Below, one piece after another: positions 28,753-38,419 of a stretch of 64,000 nucleotides of DNA (positions within the stretch are counted from its first letter, which is position 1; each line of letters opens with the position of its first letter). A program made the position numbers and the translations under genes. The notes beneath the pieces are model-generated. The model did no database searches, was not told the origin of the DNA, and saw nothing but the letters and a program-made list of their open reading frames with translations. This DNA is from an uncultured Cellulophaga sp. (lineage in GTDB: Bacteria; Bacteroidota; Bacteroidia; Flavobacteriales; Flavobacteriaceae): the NCBI GenBank assembly GCA_947496695.1, contig CANMEI010000004.1:62001-126000 (forward strand). Direction: 5' to 3'.

Positions 28753-30054
28753 TTAATTTTCGAGTACTTGGCGCATAGCTTTCGCTTTTAATAAACATTC
28801 TTGATATTCATTCTCAGGTGTTGCTTTTGAGGTAATTGCACTACCAACGGAGAATGATATGTATTTTTTTGATGCATTATACAATATACTTCTTATAACA
28901 ACATTAAAATCAAAATCACCATCAGGAGTAATATAACCCACTGCACCACTATACAAACCTCTTTTAAAAGATTCTAATTCTTCTATTATTTTCATAGCCG
29001 AAATTTTTGGTGCACCCGTCATGCTTCCCATCGGGAATGTAGCTTTTATAATATCAATAGGGTTTTCATTATTATCAACATGTGCCGTTACTGTTGAAAT
29101 CATTTGATGAACTTGATCAAAGGTATAAACTTTGCAAAGTTCTTCAACAACAACACTACTTTTCAATGCTTTTTTTGATAAATCGTTCCGAACTAAATCA
29201 ACAATCATAATATTTTCAGCACGTTCTTTTTCGTCGTTTTCTAAATTAATTTTGAGTTGTTTATCTTCAATAGAATTTGTTGAACGCTTTGCTGTGCCTT
29301 TGATAGGTTGCGATATTAATTTAGAACCTTCTTTACGTAAATAACGTTCTGGAGAAGCCGAAAGTAAATACTTGTCATTAAGTTTCAAAAAACTTGTAAA
29401 TGGCGCTGTAGATATCTGATTTAGTTTTTGAAATGTTTTTTTAGGATTAATCACATAATTTTCAACGTAGAATTCCTGACAAAAATTAGCTTCATAAATA
29501 GCTCCATGTTGAATATGAGATAACATTTTTGATACCTGTTTAAAGTATTCATCTTTAAAAATTCTCATTTTTATATGAATATCTTCTTGAGGTGTTATTT
29601 CAGGTGTTGAACAATAATGTTGCCCAGAAATAATAGCTTCATAATCTTCTTCTATTTCATCATCAACCATATTTAAATAATCAAACTCTAATTGATTACC
29701 TATAATTTTAATTATTTTTTTAGGTTGAAAAAAGTATAAATCAGGAAAAGAAACACCATCATAATTTGTAGATGATAACTTCTCTACATCATTTTTTAAA
29801 TCATAAGAGAGATACCCAAAAAGCCAATCTTTAGTTTCTTTTTGATATGTTTTTAAATCTTCAAAAGCATTTAAACAGTCTGTTTTTAATGATGTTAAGG
29901 CATCTGTAGCTAACAAACCATCAAAAGAACTATATTTATTTTTATGTGAATTACTATCTAACCAAACAACTTCGTAATACTGTTGCGCCCATTGCAATAT
30001 GGACGCTTTTACAGTTATTATATTTTCAATTTTATAAGAAACTTTTTTTCGCAA
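28753..30054 (-). CDS. pabB: Aminodeoxychorismate synthase component I
   Basis: Makes 4-amino-4-deoxychorismate for folate. The C-terminal chorismate-binding domain is clear ([30 protein letters not shown]). The PIKGT motif with Lys252 is characteristic of PabB; TrpE has Ala at that position, so the anthranilate synthase alternative is disfavoured. Length 433. It is 7 bp downstream of the FMN reductase gene. No pabA or pabC is adjacent, so the amidotransferase partner is elsewhere. Confidence 0.88.
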   Translation of the reverse strand: MRKKVSYKIENIITVKASILQWAQQYYEVVWLDSNSHKNKYSSFDGLLATDALTSLKTDCLNAFEDLKTYQKETKDWLFGYLSYDLKNDVEKLSSTNYDGVSFPDLYFFQPKKIIKIIGNQLEFDYLNMVDDEIEEDYEAIISGQHYCSTPEITPQEDIHIKMRIFKDEYFKQVSKMLSHIQHGAIYEANFCQEFYVENYVINPKKTFQKLNQISTAPFTSFLKLNDKYLLSASPERYLRKEGSKLISQPIKGTAKRSTNSIEDKQLKINLENDEKERAENIMIVDLVRNDLSKKALKSSVVVEELCKVYTFDQVHQMISTVTAHVDNNENPIDIIKATFPMGSMTGAPKISAMKIIEELESFKRGLYSGAVGYITPDGDFDFNVVIRSILYNASKKYISFSVGSAITSKATPENEYQECLLKAKAMRQVLEN

Positions 30055-30061
30055 CTTTTAT

Positions 30062-30595
30062 TTATAATTTAGATAAAAACAAAGCAATAGCTTCTTGGTG
30101 TTTTTGTGAAAGTTCAGTATTGGTAATACCATTTTCTGAATTAAAATTTTCACCAAATGATGGTAATGAAAAAGTAGTAACCACTTCACCTCCAAATCTA
30201 GAAACTAATTTTCCTGCTGTTTCTAAAGCACCAACAGCACCTCTTTCTCCGCCAGAAGTAGACATTAATAATACTTTTGTGTTTAAAAGAAAATTACGAT
30301 CTAACCTAGACAACCAATCAACTAAGTTTTTAAAATATGAAGACGGCTCTCCGTTATATTCATTAACTGATAAAATTAAACCTTGTGAGCCTTCTATATA
30401 TCCTTTAAATTCTACTAAAGAGTTAATATATCCATTATTTTTTTCTTCATCATAACTATACATCGGAAACGGATAATCTGCTAGGTTTAAAACTTGCACT
30501 TCATGTTCTTTAATTAAAGAAGCTGTTTCTTTAACTAATTTCAAATTAATTGATATTGAAGAATTGCTTCCTGCAAATGCTAAAATTGATGCCAT
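30062..30595 (-). CDS. NADPH-dependent FMN reductase family protein
   Basis: Flavodoxin-fold reductase of 177 residues. The phosphate loop AGSNSSISINLKL (8-20) binds FMN, and the segment NEYNGEPSSYFKNLVDWLSR is the family's dimer/flavin motif. Likely reduces FMN, quinones or similar acceptors. It leads the short operon with pabB, tilS and dsbD. Confidence 0.85.
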   Translation of the reverse strand: MASILAFAGSNSSISINLKLVKETASLIKEHEVQVLNLADYPFPMYSYDEEKNNGYINSLVEFKGYIEGSQGLILSVNEYNGEPSSYFKNLVDWLSRLDRNFLLNTKVLLMSTSGGERGAVGALETAGKLVSRFGGEVVTTFSLPSFGENFNSENGITNTELSQKHQEAIALFLSKL

Positions 30596-30726
30596 AGTTT
30601 TATAGTTTTTTGATTATTATAACGAAAATACCGTAAAAAGAATAAATATGAATAAAATTTATCTAATTTTACATCGTTTAACATCTAAACGCACTGTTTT
30701 GCAAGTATATACAGTATACAAATAAT

Positions 30727-31920
30727 ATGATAAGTAAACCTAATAGACTCTATTTTGTTGATGCCATGAGGGCTTGGGCCATTTTAATGATGCTCCAAGG
30801 CCATTTTATTGATGGCTTATTAGATAATGCATTTAGAGATAATACCAATATTTTTTATACTGTTTGGTTGTATTTTAGAGGTATTACAGCTCCCGTATTT
30901 TTTACAGTTTCTGGGTTTATTTTTACATACCTACTGATTAAGGGTGACAAAACTGGTTTTGAAAACCCTAGAGTGGCTAAAGGAATTAAACGTGGGTTAC
31001 AATTAATTTTCTTTGGTTATTTATTACGATTGAATTTTTGGGGATTGATATTTGGTCATATTTACGAATCATTTTATTATATTGATGTTTTACATTGTAT
31101 TGGTTTTTCTATATTAGGAATTATATTTCTTTATTTAATAACTAAAAATAGAAAAGTCCTTTTTCCTATTTTATTAATTACAACAACTACATTACTGTTT
31201 ATTTTAGAACCTAATTACAAGCAATGGTCTTACGGTATTTTACCTAATGCTTTAGCTAATTTTTTAACCAAAGCAAACGGATCTGTATTCACTATTTTTC
31301 CTTGGTTTGGTTATGCCACTTGTGGTTCTTTTTTAGCAGTGCTATTTAATAAATACAAAAATTTTAAGTACTTATACCCAACTGCAATTATAACTTCAAT
31401 TACATTAGGGTTAACGTTGATTTTTCAATCTTCAAAAATATTTTTATTCTTAGCACAACAAACTAAATTTCAGGTATTTGCTGATATTTTCTTTAATAAT
31501 TATTTAGTTATTAGATTAGGTGATGTCTTTTTAGTATTCGCCGTATTTATGTTAGTTAGAAAATACTTAACTAATAAGACCTTACTTAAAATTGGACAAA
31601 GTACACTCTCAATATATATTATACATTACATTATACTATATGGAAGTTTTGTAGGCGTAGGATTGTATTATTTTTTAAATCATACCTTACGTCCAACATT
31701 CGCTATTTCAGGTGCAGTTTTATTTATGTTTTTATGTACATTTTTTGCATTAAAGTATGAAGCTCATAAAATAACAATAAAAGCATTTATACGTTTAAGC
31801 TTCAGAACAATTTTACAAGAAATTGCACCTTGGTCATTTGCCATATACCGTATGTATAAATTATATTTATTTAAAGCTAAAAAATACACCTTACGATTAT
31901 TTAGACTTGTTAAGGATTAG
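30727..31920 (+). CDS. Multipass membrane protein of the HGSNAT/DUF1624 acyltransferase group
   Basis: 397 residues with about 10 hydrophobic segments. It opens NRLYFVDAMRAWAILMMLQGH (near 6-26), the Arg/His-containing first helix typical of DUF1624 and heparan-alpha-glucosaminide N-acetyltransferase-like proteins, followed by VFFTVSGF. Likely moves an acetyl group across or at the inner membrane; the acceptor is unknown. A small inverted repeat GTATA-N5-TATAC (30703-30717) lies just upstream of the ATG. It is divergent from the FMN reductase gene. Confidence 0.75.
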   Translation: MISKPNRLYFVDAMRAWAILMMLQGHFIDGLLDNAFRDNTNIFYTVWLYFRGITAPVFFTVSGFIFTYLLIKGDKTGFENPRVAKGIKRGLQLIFFGYLLRLNFWGLIFGHIYESFYYIDVLHCIGFSILGIIFLYLITKNRKVLFPILLITTTTLLFILEPNYKQWSYGILPNALANFLTKANGSVFTIFPWFGYATCGSFLAVLFNKYKNFKYLYPTAIITSITLGLTLIFQSSKIFLFLAQQTKFQVFADIFFNNYLVIRLGDVFLVFAVFMLVRKYLTNKTLLKIGQSTLSIYIIHYIILYGSFVGVGLYYFLNHTLRPTFAISGAVLFMFLCTFFALKYEAHKITIKAFIRLSFRTILQEIAPWSFAIYRMYKLYLFKAKKYTLRLFRLVKD

Positions 31921-31982
31921 CTTTTCGGCATAGAATATTTCTCTCTTTATTATATCTTCACTTCATAAGAAAAGAGAATTTT

Positions 31983-32216
31983 ATGAGTGATAAAACATAT
32001 AGCCCTATAGCAGTTGATTTAGAAAAAGATAAGAACTATAGCTGGTGTACTTGCAAACATAGTAGCAATCAACCATTTTGTGATGGTAGTCACAAAGCAC
32101 ATAATGCAACACCCCCTATGAGGTTTTCAAGTGATGAAGAAAAAAAATCCTATTTATGTACTTGTAAATTAACAAAGAACCCTCCTTATTGCGACGGAAG
32201 TCATAAGAATGAATAA
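31983..32216 (+). CDS. Tandem CDGSH iron-sulfur domain protein
   Basis: 77 residues containing two complete CDGSH motifs: Cys22, Cys24, Cys33, His37 and Cys59, Cys61, Cys70, His74 (CxCx2Sx3PxCDGSH type). Each should bind a redox-active, labile [2Fe-2S] cluster through three Cys and one His as in mitoNEET. There is no signal or membrane anchor, so it is cytoplasmic. It follows the acyltransferase gene by 62 bp on the same strand. Confidence 0.92.
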   Translation: MSDKTYSPIAVDLEKDKNYSWCTCKHSSNQPFCDGSHKAHNATPPMRFSSDEEKKSYLCTCKLTKNPPYCDGSHKNE

Positions 32217-32337
32217 CAAACCTCTTCTACCTAATTATTTAATTAAAAATTCTTTGCAGTTAGAAATATAACTGATTGAGCTAGTCAAGGTATACCCATT
32301 TTGTAATTTTAATTTGTATTAATTAAAATATAATAAA

Positions 32338-32697
32338 ATGATCACAGAAAATAAAAATCAAGATAAACATCGATCTTTTAAAGGTTTAAATAATAAAGTT
32401 CAACAAAACAGAAGCCCTGATAAAGAACAATATCAAGAAGAAGTAAATACCGAAGATATTGAAATACCTGTAAATAATGGTGGCGTTAATACTTCTGTTA
32501 TTGATGATATAAAGTTAGAAGAGCAATGGCTTGCAGTTCGTGATGAATACCTTGCACATTATCCGAATATAACAGACGGTGATACCTATTATAAAAAAGG
32601 TGATTTTAATACTATTATTGAAAACTTAGCTAAAAAAAGGCAACGTACTCCAAAAGAAATTCATACTGAAATAATAAATTGGTCTGAAAATAAATAA
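32338..32697 (+). CDS. CsbD-like general stress protein (hypothetical)
   Basis: 119 residues: a disordered, charged first half (1-50) and a C-terminal segment from about 58 to 116 with pattern EEQWLAVRDEYLAHYPNITD...DF..IIENLAKKRQRTPKEIHTEI..W, which resembles CsbD-like stress proteins of Flavobacteria. Function unknown. It stops 3 bp before the first hairpin of the small-RNA-like array, which would also act as its terminator. Confidence 0.65.
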   Translation: MITENKNQDKHRSFKGLNNKVQQNRSPDKEQYQEEVNTEDIEIPVNNGGVNTSVIDDIKLEEQWLAVRDEYLAHYPNITDGDTYYKKGDFNTIIENLAKKRQRTPKEIHTEIINWSENK

Positions 32698-32847
32698 AAC
32701 AAAAGCCTTGTACCTCCATACAAGGCTTTTGCAACTAACTCAAAACTCAATAATTAACTCAACCAAAAAATTATATCTCAAATTTCTTATTTCAAAGGTG
32801 AGGTTTATTTATATCTCTTTTTTATACTATCTAGGAGAGGTTTGTAT
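32695..32847 (-). ncRNA. Candidate small RNA, array copy 1
   Basis: Read on the minus strand: a conserved upstream box (32848-32880), then about 50 variable bases, an 80-nt block nearly identical to copy 4, and a terminator hairpin AAAAGCCTTGTA / TACAAGGCTTTT (32701-32712 with 32719-32730) followed by T-rich sequence. No ORF. The hairpin is also positioned to end the 32338 gene on the plus strand. Confidence 0.55.
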
Positions 32848-32949
32848 CAGTAAATCAATATAAAATAATGTTAACACTGGTAATTTATACTGATAAGAGA
32901 AATAAACTTTTTGTAATTCACATGTTTTTTTTCTCATTTTTTAAAAGAA

Positions 32950-33097
32950 TTTAAAAATTTAAAAGACCTGTGTAAAAACACAGGTCTTTTATAACTAATT
33001 CAATATTAACAAAAATTATATTTCAAATATTGTTACATCAAAAATGCAATATTATTAAATAGAATATTACTACTATCTGTGAATGTTTATTAAAATT
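32950..33097 (-). ncRNA. Candidate small RNA, array copy 2
   Basis: Same layout as copy 1: upstream box at 33098-33131, conserved ATTTGAAATATAATTTTTG-type block, and terminator stem AAAAGACCTGTG / CACAGGTCTTTT (32961-32972 with 32979-32990). Relative to copies 1 and 4, the stem bases differ but pairing is kept, which is evidence that the structure matters. Confidence 0.55.
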
Positions 33098-33179
33098 CAG
33101 TAAATCAGTATAAAATAAAGTTAAACTACTGAAATAAATTAAATTTTTAACCTTATTAATTTGTACTTTGCTATCTATT

Positions 33180-33367
33180 ATAAAACACAAAAGCCCTGTG
33201 TTGCACCACAGAGCTTTATAACCAATTCAAAGCCAATATTAACTAAACCAAAAGTCATATATTGTTTTAATACTTCAAATATGAAATTTATTTTGATTGC
33301 AATATTCAATTATCTGTGAATGAATTGAATTGCTAAGTGAAATACCCAAATAAACAATTTACAACAC
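33180..33367 (-). ncRNA. Candidate small RNA, array copy 3
   Basis: Most diverged copy. Partial upstream box at 33368-33391 (GCATTATAAAATA), then terminator stem 33190-33200 with 33207-33217. On the plus strand the stem has one C-A mismatch, but on the minus strand the same position is a U-G wobble, which favours the minus strand as the transcribed one. A T-rich tail follows on that strand. Confidence 0.5.
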
Positions 33368-33391
33368 AAGCATTATAAAATATTTATTATT

Positions 33392-33549
33392 AAAAATACA
33401 AAAGCCTTGTATTTACATACAAGGCTTTTGCAACTAACTCAAAACTCAATATTAACTTAACCAAAAAATTATATTTCAAATTTCTTATTTCAAAGATGAA
33501 ACTTATTTAAGCAGTTTTTTAAGACTATCAATAAACGAACAATAACAAT
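33392..33549 (-). ncRNA. Candidate small RNA, array copy 4
   Basis: Upstream box at 33550-33580, conserved block nearly identical to copy 1, and terminator stem AAAAGCCTTGTA / TACAAGGCTTTT (33400-33411 with 33418-33429) with a different loop from copy 1. T-rich tail on the minus strand. Confidence 0.55.
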
Positions 33550-33639
33550 CAGTAAAGCATTATAAAATAATGTTAATCTGTTAATTATATTTTAAAAAAG
33601 TAGTTTATAAATAAGCTTTTTTAATAAACTCCAAAAAAG

Positions 33640-33647
33640 TATCTTCG
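33640..33647 (+). promoter_or_regulatory. Possible -7 box of the EamA gene
   Basis: TATCTTCG, one mismatch from TAnnTTTG, ends 5 nt before the ATG at 33653, so the mRNA would have almost no leader. A TTTT stretch lies about 19 nt upstream at the -33 place. Confidence 0.4.
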
Positions 33648-33652
33648 CCGCC

Positions 33653-34552
33653 ATGTGGATGTATTTAGGGCTCTTAGCAGCATTATTTTTAGGCTTACAT
33701 AATTTATGTAAAAAACATGCAGTACAAGGTAATGAGGTTTTTCCTGTATTATTAGGTACTATAACTGCTGGCTTTTTACTACTACTACCTTTTTATTTAA
33801 TTTCCAATTTTAATCCTGAATTTGCTTTGAAAATTGGGTTATACATAAATACTATTCCATTAAAAGTTCATGGATTTATATTTATTAAATCTATGATTAT
33901 GGCAAGTTCATGGGTACTCGCCTATCAAGCTTTAAAACACTTACCTATTACTATTGTAACTCCTATACGATCTGCTGGTCCGTTTTTTACTTTTATTGGT
34001 GCCATTATTATTTACAAAGAAATGCCCAATACTTTACAATGGATTGGTTTTTTTATTATTATTTTTTCTGTGCTTTTATATTCTAAAGTAGGAAAAAAAG
34101 AAGGTATTAATTTTAAAAGTAATAAATGGATTTTTGCTATTATTGGTGCTACTTTTTTGGGTGCGTCAAGTGGTTTATATGATAAATTTTTAATCCAGAC
34201 TTTAGCACTTACACCACAAACATTACAGTTTTGGTTTTGTTTTTATACTATACTTATTCTGTTGGTAATATTAGCTATAACTTGGTTTCCAAAAGCTGAA
34301 AAAAGAAAAGCTTTTATTTGGCGCTGGAGCATACCAGCAGTTGGAGTTTTGTTGCAACTTGCTGATTATTTTTATTTTAAAGCATTACAAGATGAAGATG
34401 CTTTAATTATGATTTTATCTGCTATAAAAAGAAGCCAAATACTTATTGCTGTACTTATTGGTGGTATTATTTTTAAAGAGAAAAATAAACGTAAAAAACT
34501 AATTCCTTTAATCGGGATACTATTAGGTGTTGGGTTAATTTTATATTCATAA
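33653..34552 (+). CDS. EamA/DMT family transporter
   Basis: 299 residues with ten hydrophobic helices arranged as two EamA repeats (about 3-125 and 138-298), each ending in a glycine-rich helix (for example GIIFKEKNKRKKLIPLIGILLG). Likely an inner-membrane exporter or importer of small metabolites or amino acids; the substrate is unknown. The stop abuts the convergent DUF6090 gene with no gap. Confidence 0.85.
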   Translation: MWMYLGLLAALFLGLHNLCKKHAVQGNEVFPVLLGTITAGFLLLLPFYLISNFNPEFALKIGLYINTIPLKVHGFIFIKSMIMASSWVLAYQALKHLPITIVTPIRSAGPFFTFIGAIIIYKEMPNTLQWIGFFIIIFSVLLYSKVGKKEGINFKSNKWIFAIIGATFLGASSGLYDKFLIQTLALTPQTLQFWFCFYTILILLVILAITWFPKAEKRKAFIWRWSIPAVGVLLQLADYFYFKALQDEDALIMILSAIKRSQILIAVLIGGIIFKEKNKRKKLIPLIGILLGVGLILYS

Positions 34553-35299
34553 TTAATTTAACTCTTCATCTAAACTACTAATTAGTGTATTAGTTTTACT
34601 TCTTAAGTTTTTTGCTTTACTCAATAATATTTGTGTTTGTAATATACGATCTATAATGGCATTTTGGTATTCTTTACTTTTTAATAAAGCTTCATAATTA
34701 GATTTGTAACCTTTAGCTCTTATAGTTCTATAAATAGTATCATTCGGAGGTAACATATCAATTAAAGATAATTTATCTTCTAATATAGGTTTGATTTTTA
34801 AAGAAATAATATCTCTTATTTTTTTATCTTGTATATTAAAGTCTTCTATTTTATTCGGATATAAATTAATAAGATCTTTCAACTCTCTACTTTCTATTAA
34901 TTCAAATTTTGTTGTGCTAATCACTGAATTTACAGAACCATCAATTAAATTAACATCACGCTCCAACAAATTTATTATAGTATCTTTTGCACCATCCGAG
35001 ATCTCACTTTCATGAAAGCCTACATAATTTAAAGTATTTTGTAACCTTTTAATAGTTTTTGGGTAACTAGCAATTGCATCATCTAAAGTATGTAAGTTCG
35101 CATTTAACTCTTCATGTAAACTATTATATATTTTTACTTCTGTTATTCTGTTTTTTCGAACCTCATTAAGGTCATTAATTTTCCATGCAATTAAAATACC
35201 TATTACTATTAGTACAATCTCACCAAAAGCATAAACAAAATAGCTTCTGATCTTTCCTAATCTTATAAGTCTTCTTCTGGTTTTTCTAAATAATTTCAT
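34553..35299 (-). CDS. DUF6090 family membrane protein
   Basis: 248 residues. A basic N-terminus (MKLFRKTRRRLIRLGKIRSY) leads into one transmembrane helix (about 22-42: YAFGEIVLIVIGILIAWKIN), the hallmark of DUF6090 proteins common in Flavobacteriia; the rest is helical and charged, presumably outside the inner membrane. Function unknown. About 100 bp separates it from the LytTR regulator upstream. Confidence 0.75.
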   Translation of the reverse strand: MKLFRKTRRRLIRLGKIRSYFVYAFGEIVLIVIGILIAWKINDLNEVRKNRITEVKIYNSLHEELNANLHTLDDAIASYPKTIKRLQNTLNYVGFHESEISDGAKDTIINLLERDVNLIDGSVNSVISTTKFELIESRELKDLINLYPNKIEDFNIQDKKIRDIISLKIKPILEDKLSLIDMLPPNDTIYRTIRAKGYKSNYEALLKSKEYQNAIIDRILQTQILLSKAKNLRSKTNTLISSLDEELN

Positions 35300-35403
35300 A
35301 GAACAGTATTACTATTAATAATTGTACTTAAAAATATTAGTTAATATATTTTGGTGAAATTTAAAGAAAATAATCTTCGTAAAATTTTAAAGAAAATCTA
35401 AAA

Positions 35404-36135
35404 TTATAAGTTCAAAGAATTATTATTGATAAAAGTTAAAAAATTAGATTTGTATTGTTCTGAAACAGTAATTCGCTGTTTATTAATTATAATTTGGCTA
35501 CGCTCTATTTCCTCTATATTTTTTAATGATACAATAAATGACCTATGTACCCGCATAAACTGAGTATCAGGAAGTTCTTCCTGTAAAGACTTTAAACTCA
35601 TAAGCGTTAATATTGGTTTTGGATTATCTTTTATCCAAATTTTAATATAATCCTTTAAACCCTCAAAATAAAGAACATCAGCTAATTTAATTCGTAATTG
35701 TTTATACTCAGATTTTATAAAGATAAACTCTTTCTCTTTTGAAATTTGAGGAGTATTCTTATGATGTAATAGTTCAAACCATGTGCGTGCCTTATTTGCT
35801 GCCATTAAAAACTCAGCATAATCAAAAGGTTTTAACAAATAATCTATTGCCTCTACTTTAAAACCATCTAATGCATATTGGTCAAAAGCTGTAGTGAAAA
35901 TAACACGAGTATTTTTCGGTAACATTTTAGAAAACTCAAGCCCTGTTAAATCGGGCATTTGAATATCTAAAAAAAGTAAATCTACTGTTTGTGTATTCAA
36001 AAACTCTAGTGCATCAATAGCACTATTAAATTTATTTTTAAGTTCTAAAAAAGCTGTTTTTTCAACATAACTCTCAACCAAATTAGCCGCCATTGGCTCA
36101 TCATCAACAACAATACAAGTTAGTTTTACACCCAT
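35404..36135 (-). CDS. LytTR family response regulator
   Basis: Receiver domain with acidic pocket Asp11-Asp12, phospho-acceptor Asp57 (LLFLDIQMPD) and Lys in LLKPFDY, then a LytTR DNA-binding domain (about 140-240; MRVHRSFIVSLKNIEEI). 243 residues. It follows the sensor kinase by 2 bp and is last in the operon with the efflux genes. LytTR proteins bind pairs of direct repeats. Confidence 0.92.
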   Translation of the reverse strand: MGVKLTCIVVDDEPMAANLVESYVEKTAFLELKNKFNSAIDALEFLNTQTVDLLFLDIQMPDLTGLEFSKMLPKNTRVIFTTAFDQYALDGFKVEAIDYLLKPFDYAEFLMAANKARTWFELLHHKNTPQISKEKEFIFIKSEYKQLRIKLADVLYFEGLKDYIKIWIKDNPKPILTLMSLKSLQEELPDTQFMRVHRSFIVSLKNIEEIERSQIIINKQRITVSEQYKSNFLTFINNNSLNL

Positions 36136-36137
36136 AA

Positions 36138-37205
36138 TTAAATTTCTATCTTTAAAATTACTGAAAACATAGCATCTTTTACATCCATTTTTAAACTATG
36201 CTTGTCTGAATAAATAAGATTAAGTCCTTTTTTTAAGTTTTCTAAACCAATGCCCGACCCACTTTTATCTGCTGTTAGTTTAGGAAAATTATTATTTTCA
36301 ATTTTAAAAATGACTACTGTATTTTCAACAGTCATTTCAATATTAATAGTACTTTTTTTGTTTGCTGATACGCCATGTTTAAATGCATTTTCAATTAATG
36401 AAATAAACATTAATGGTGCAATTTGTATGTGGTTTACGTTTTCTGGAAACTTATAATTTACCGTTGTCTTTTTGGTTATTCTCAACTTCATTAAATCGAT
36501 ATATTTTTTCATAAAATCTATCTCTTTTGAAAGTGAAACCAACTCTGTACCTGTCTCATATAATAAATAACGCATTAACTTACTTAAGCTATGTATGGTC
36601 GATTTTGCTTGCTCAGGAGAAATATCAACTAAAGAATATATGTTATTTAATGAATTAAAGAAAAAATGAGGTTGTAACTGGTATTTTAAATGTTGTATCT
36701 CTGATTGTAATTTTACCGTTGTTATTTCCTTTTTTTCTTTTTCAATTTTAACCCAACGCTCTGTTGTTTTTAAAGCTATAGCAAATACTATAGGTACTGT
36801 AGTAGCTATTACATTTAAATAAAAAAACAATTCCCTATTACGCTTAAAATTCTCTTCTTTAATGGTATCAACCAACCAATAATCAAAATAGTTGATTTTC
36901 AACCATTCTCTACAATATATTGATATTGCTATAAAAAGTATATTTAGTATAAGAAAGAGTGTGATTTTTTTATTAAAAAAATATTTATCAATTAGTAAAA
37001 AATAATTCAGATAGAAAATAATTCCATAAAAAAATAAATGTACCCACGACCTAGCTATTGTTTTTAGTAGCACTTGCTCATTATTTTGATCAAGTGCCAA
37101 TAAAAAATATGGAATACTAAATAATATTAACCAAGCTAATACATGTAATATGGGTATTACTATTTTGTTTCTTTTTATATCCATTTGATTATTTAAATTA
37201 CTCAT
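36138..37205 (-). CDS. LytS/YehU-type sensor histidine kinase
   Basis: Four N-terminal membrane helices (about 14-150), then a His_kinase domain with phospho-acceptor His180 in LQPHFFFNSLNNI, and an ATPase domain with N-box ENAFKHG and GSGIGLENLK. There is no extracytoplasmic sensor domain, so it probably senses the membrane or a partner. Its start overlaps the MacB permease stop by 8 bp, and the cognate regulator follows. Confidence 0.92.
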   Translation of the reverse strand: MSNLNNQMDIKRNKIVIPILHVLAWLILFSIPYFLLALDQNNEQVLLKTIARSWVHLFFYGIIFYLNYFLLIDKYFFNKKITLFLILNILFIAISIYCREWLKINYFDYWLVDTIKEENFKRNRELFFYLNVIATTVPIVFAIALKTTERWVKIEKEKKEITTVKLQSEIQHLKYQLQPHFFFNSLNNIYSLVDISPEQAKSTIHSLSKLMRYLLYETGTELVSLSKEIDFMKKYIDLMKLRITKKTTVNYKFPENVNHIQIAPLMFISLIENAFKHGVSANKKSTINIEMTVENTVVIFKIENNNFPKLTADKSGSGIGLENLKKGLNLIYSDKHSLKMDVKDAMFSVILKIEI

Positions 37206-38418
37206 AACGCATGGCTGTAATTGGATCTAATGTTGCTGCTTTTCTAGCAGGATAAAACCCGAAAAATATTCCTGTTATAGCACACACTGCAAAAGATATA
37301 ATTATTGATGAACTTGTTACACTTGTGGGCCAATGCAATACGTTTTCGATAATAAAAGTAGCACTTAATCCTAACACTACACCAATAATACCTCCTGTAA
37401 TACTAATAAGTATGGCTTCAATTAAAAACTGAAGTAAAATATCAGCTCCTTTTGCTCCTACAGCTAATCGTAAACCTATTTCTCTAGTTCGCTCTTTTAC
37501 TGATACGTACATAATATTCATAATACCAATACCACCAATTAACAATGATATACTCGCTATTGCAACCAATAGTACTGTTAACATTTCACTTGTAGAACTA
37601 AATGTTGAAATTAATTCTTCCATAGAACGTACTTCATAATCTGATGTATCTCCCTCTTGAATATTATGAGCCTTGTTCATTATTTTTGTTACTTCAGCAA
37701 CAGCATCTTGTGATTGTTCTTCGCTAATTGCTGAAGCTACAACAGATTGTAAATAATCAATTGCTAATATTCTTTTTTGCACTGTTGTATAAGGTGCTAA
37801 AACCACATCATCTTGATCTTGACCGAAAGTATTTTCTCCCTTTTCACTTAAAACTCCAATAACTTTAAAAGGTATATTTCCAAAACGAATCATTTTACCC
37901 ACAGGATCTTCACCATCTGTAAAAATATTTTCAACAATAGTTTGACCTATTACTGCTACTTTAGCCGCTGAGCCTACTTCATCATCAGTAAACATACTTC
38001 CACTTTCAACATCCCATACTTTTATATCAAGATAGTTAGGTGTAACCCCATAAATACTTGATGGCCAGTTTTCTGCGCCATAAATTACTTGGCCACTACC
38101 ATCAACTTGTGGTGACACATTGGTTAATAATTTAGCCTCAGATTTTATTGTTTTATAATCTTCTAAAGTTAAAGATTGCATCTCACTTCTATCTAATCGA
38201 ACGCCAGCTTGTCTTTCTGCATATGGCATAATCGTAATCATATTAGATCCCATATTTGAGATTTGAGATTTAATACTTTGCTTTGATCCTTCACCGATAG
38301 CCAACATTGCAATTACTGATGCTACACCAATAATTACTCCAAGCATAGTTAACAAAGCTCTTACCTTGTTTAAAACTATTGCCTTAAAAGATATTTTTAA
38401 TAAATTTAAAATTCTCAT
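37198..38418 (-). CDS. MacB-like ABC transporter permease
   Basis: FtsX/MacB permease: first helix at about 18-42 (NKVRALLTMLGVIIGVASVIAML), a large periplasmic MacB_PCD domain (45-265), then three C-terminal helices. 406 residues, without the fused ATPase found in E. coli MacB; the ATPase is the separate gene 1 bp upstream. With the MacA-like adaptor and TolC-like protein it forms a tripartite efflux system for antibiotics, peptides or lipids. Confidence 0.9.
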   Translation of the reverse strand: MRILNLLKISFKAIVLNKVRALLTMLGVIIGVASVIAMLAIGEGSKQSIKSQISNMGSNMITIMPYAERQAGVRLDRSEMQSLTLEDYKTIKSEAKLLTNVSPQVDGSGQVIYGAENWPSSIYGVTPNYLDIKVWDVESGSMFTDDEVGSAAKVAVIGQTIVENIFTDGEDPVGKMIRFGNIPFKVIGVLSEKGENTFGQDQDDVVLAPYTTVQKRILAIDYLQSVVASAISEEQSQDAVAEVTKIMNKAHNIQEGDTSDYEVRSMEELISTFSSTSEMLTVLLVAIASISLLIGGIGIMNIMYVSVKERTREIGLRLAVGAKGADILLQFLIEAILISITGGIIGVVLGLSATFIIENVLHWPTSVTSSSIIISFAVCAITGIFFGFYPARKAATLDPITAMRYE

Positions 38419-38419
38419 A

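Larger units (their letters stand above)
32701..33580 (-). repeat. Four tandem related non-coding units
   Basis: This gene-free stretch (32698-33652) holds four units starting at about 32701, 32961, 33189 and 33400. Each has a GC-containing hairpin, a conserved AACTAACTCAAAACTCAAT-like block and a distal box of pattern CAGTAAA-N3-ATAAAATAATGTTAA (plus strand). Copies 1 and 4 are closest; 2 and 3 have diverged. Periods of 260, 228 and 211 bp rule out a simple satellite. Confidence 0.8.

Noticed and set aside
28753..30054. Anthranilate synthase TrpE
   Set aside because: The PIKGT motif with Lys252 and the absence of trp genes nearby fit PabB better.
32701..33580. CRISPR array
   Set aside because: Units are about 210-260 bp, diverged, with internal hairpins and no constant short repeat or spacer pattern; no cas genes.
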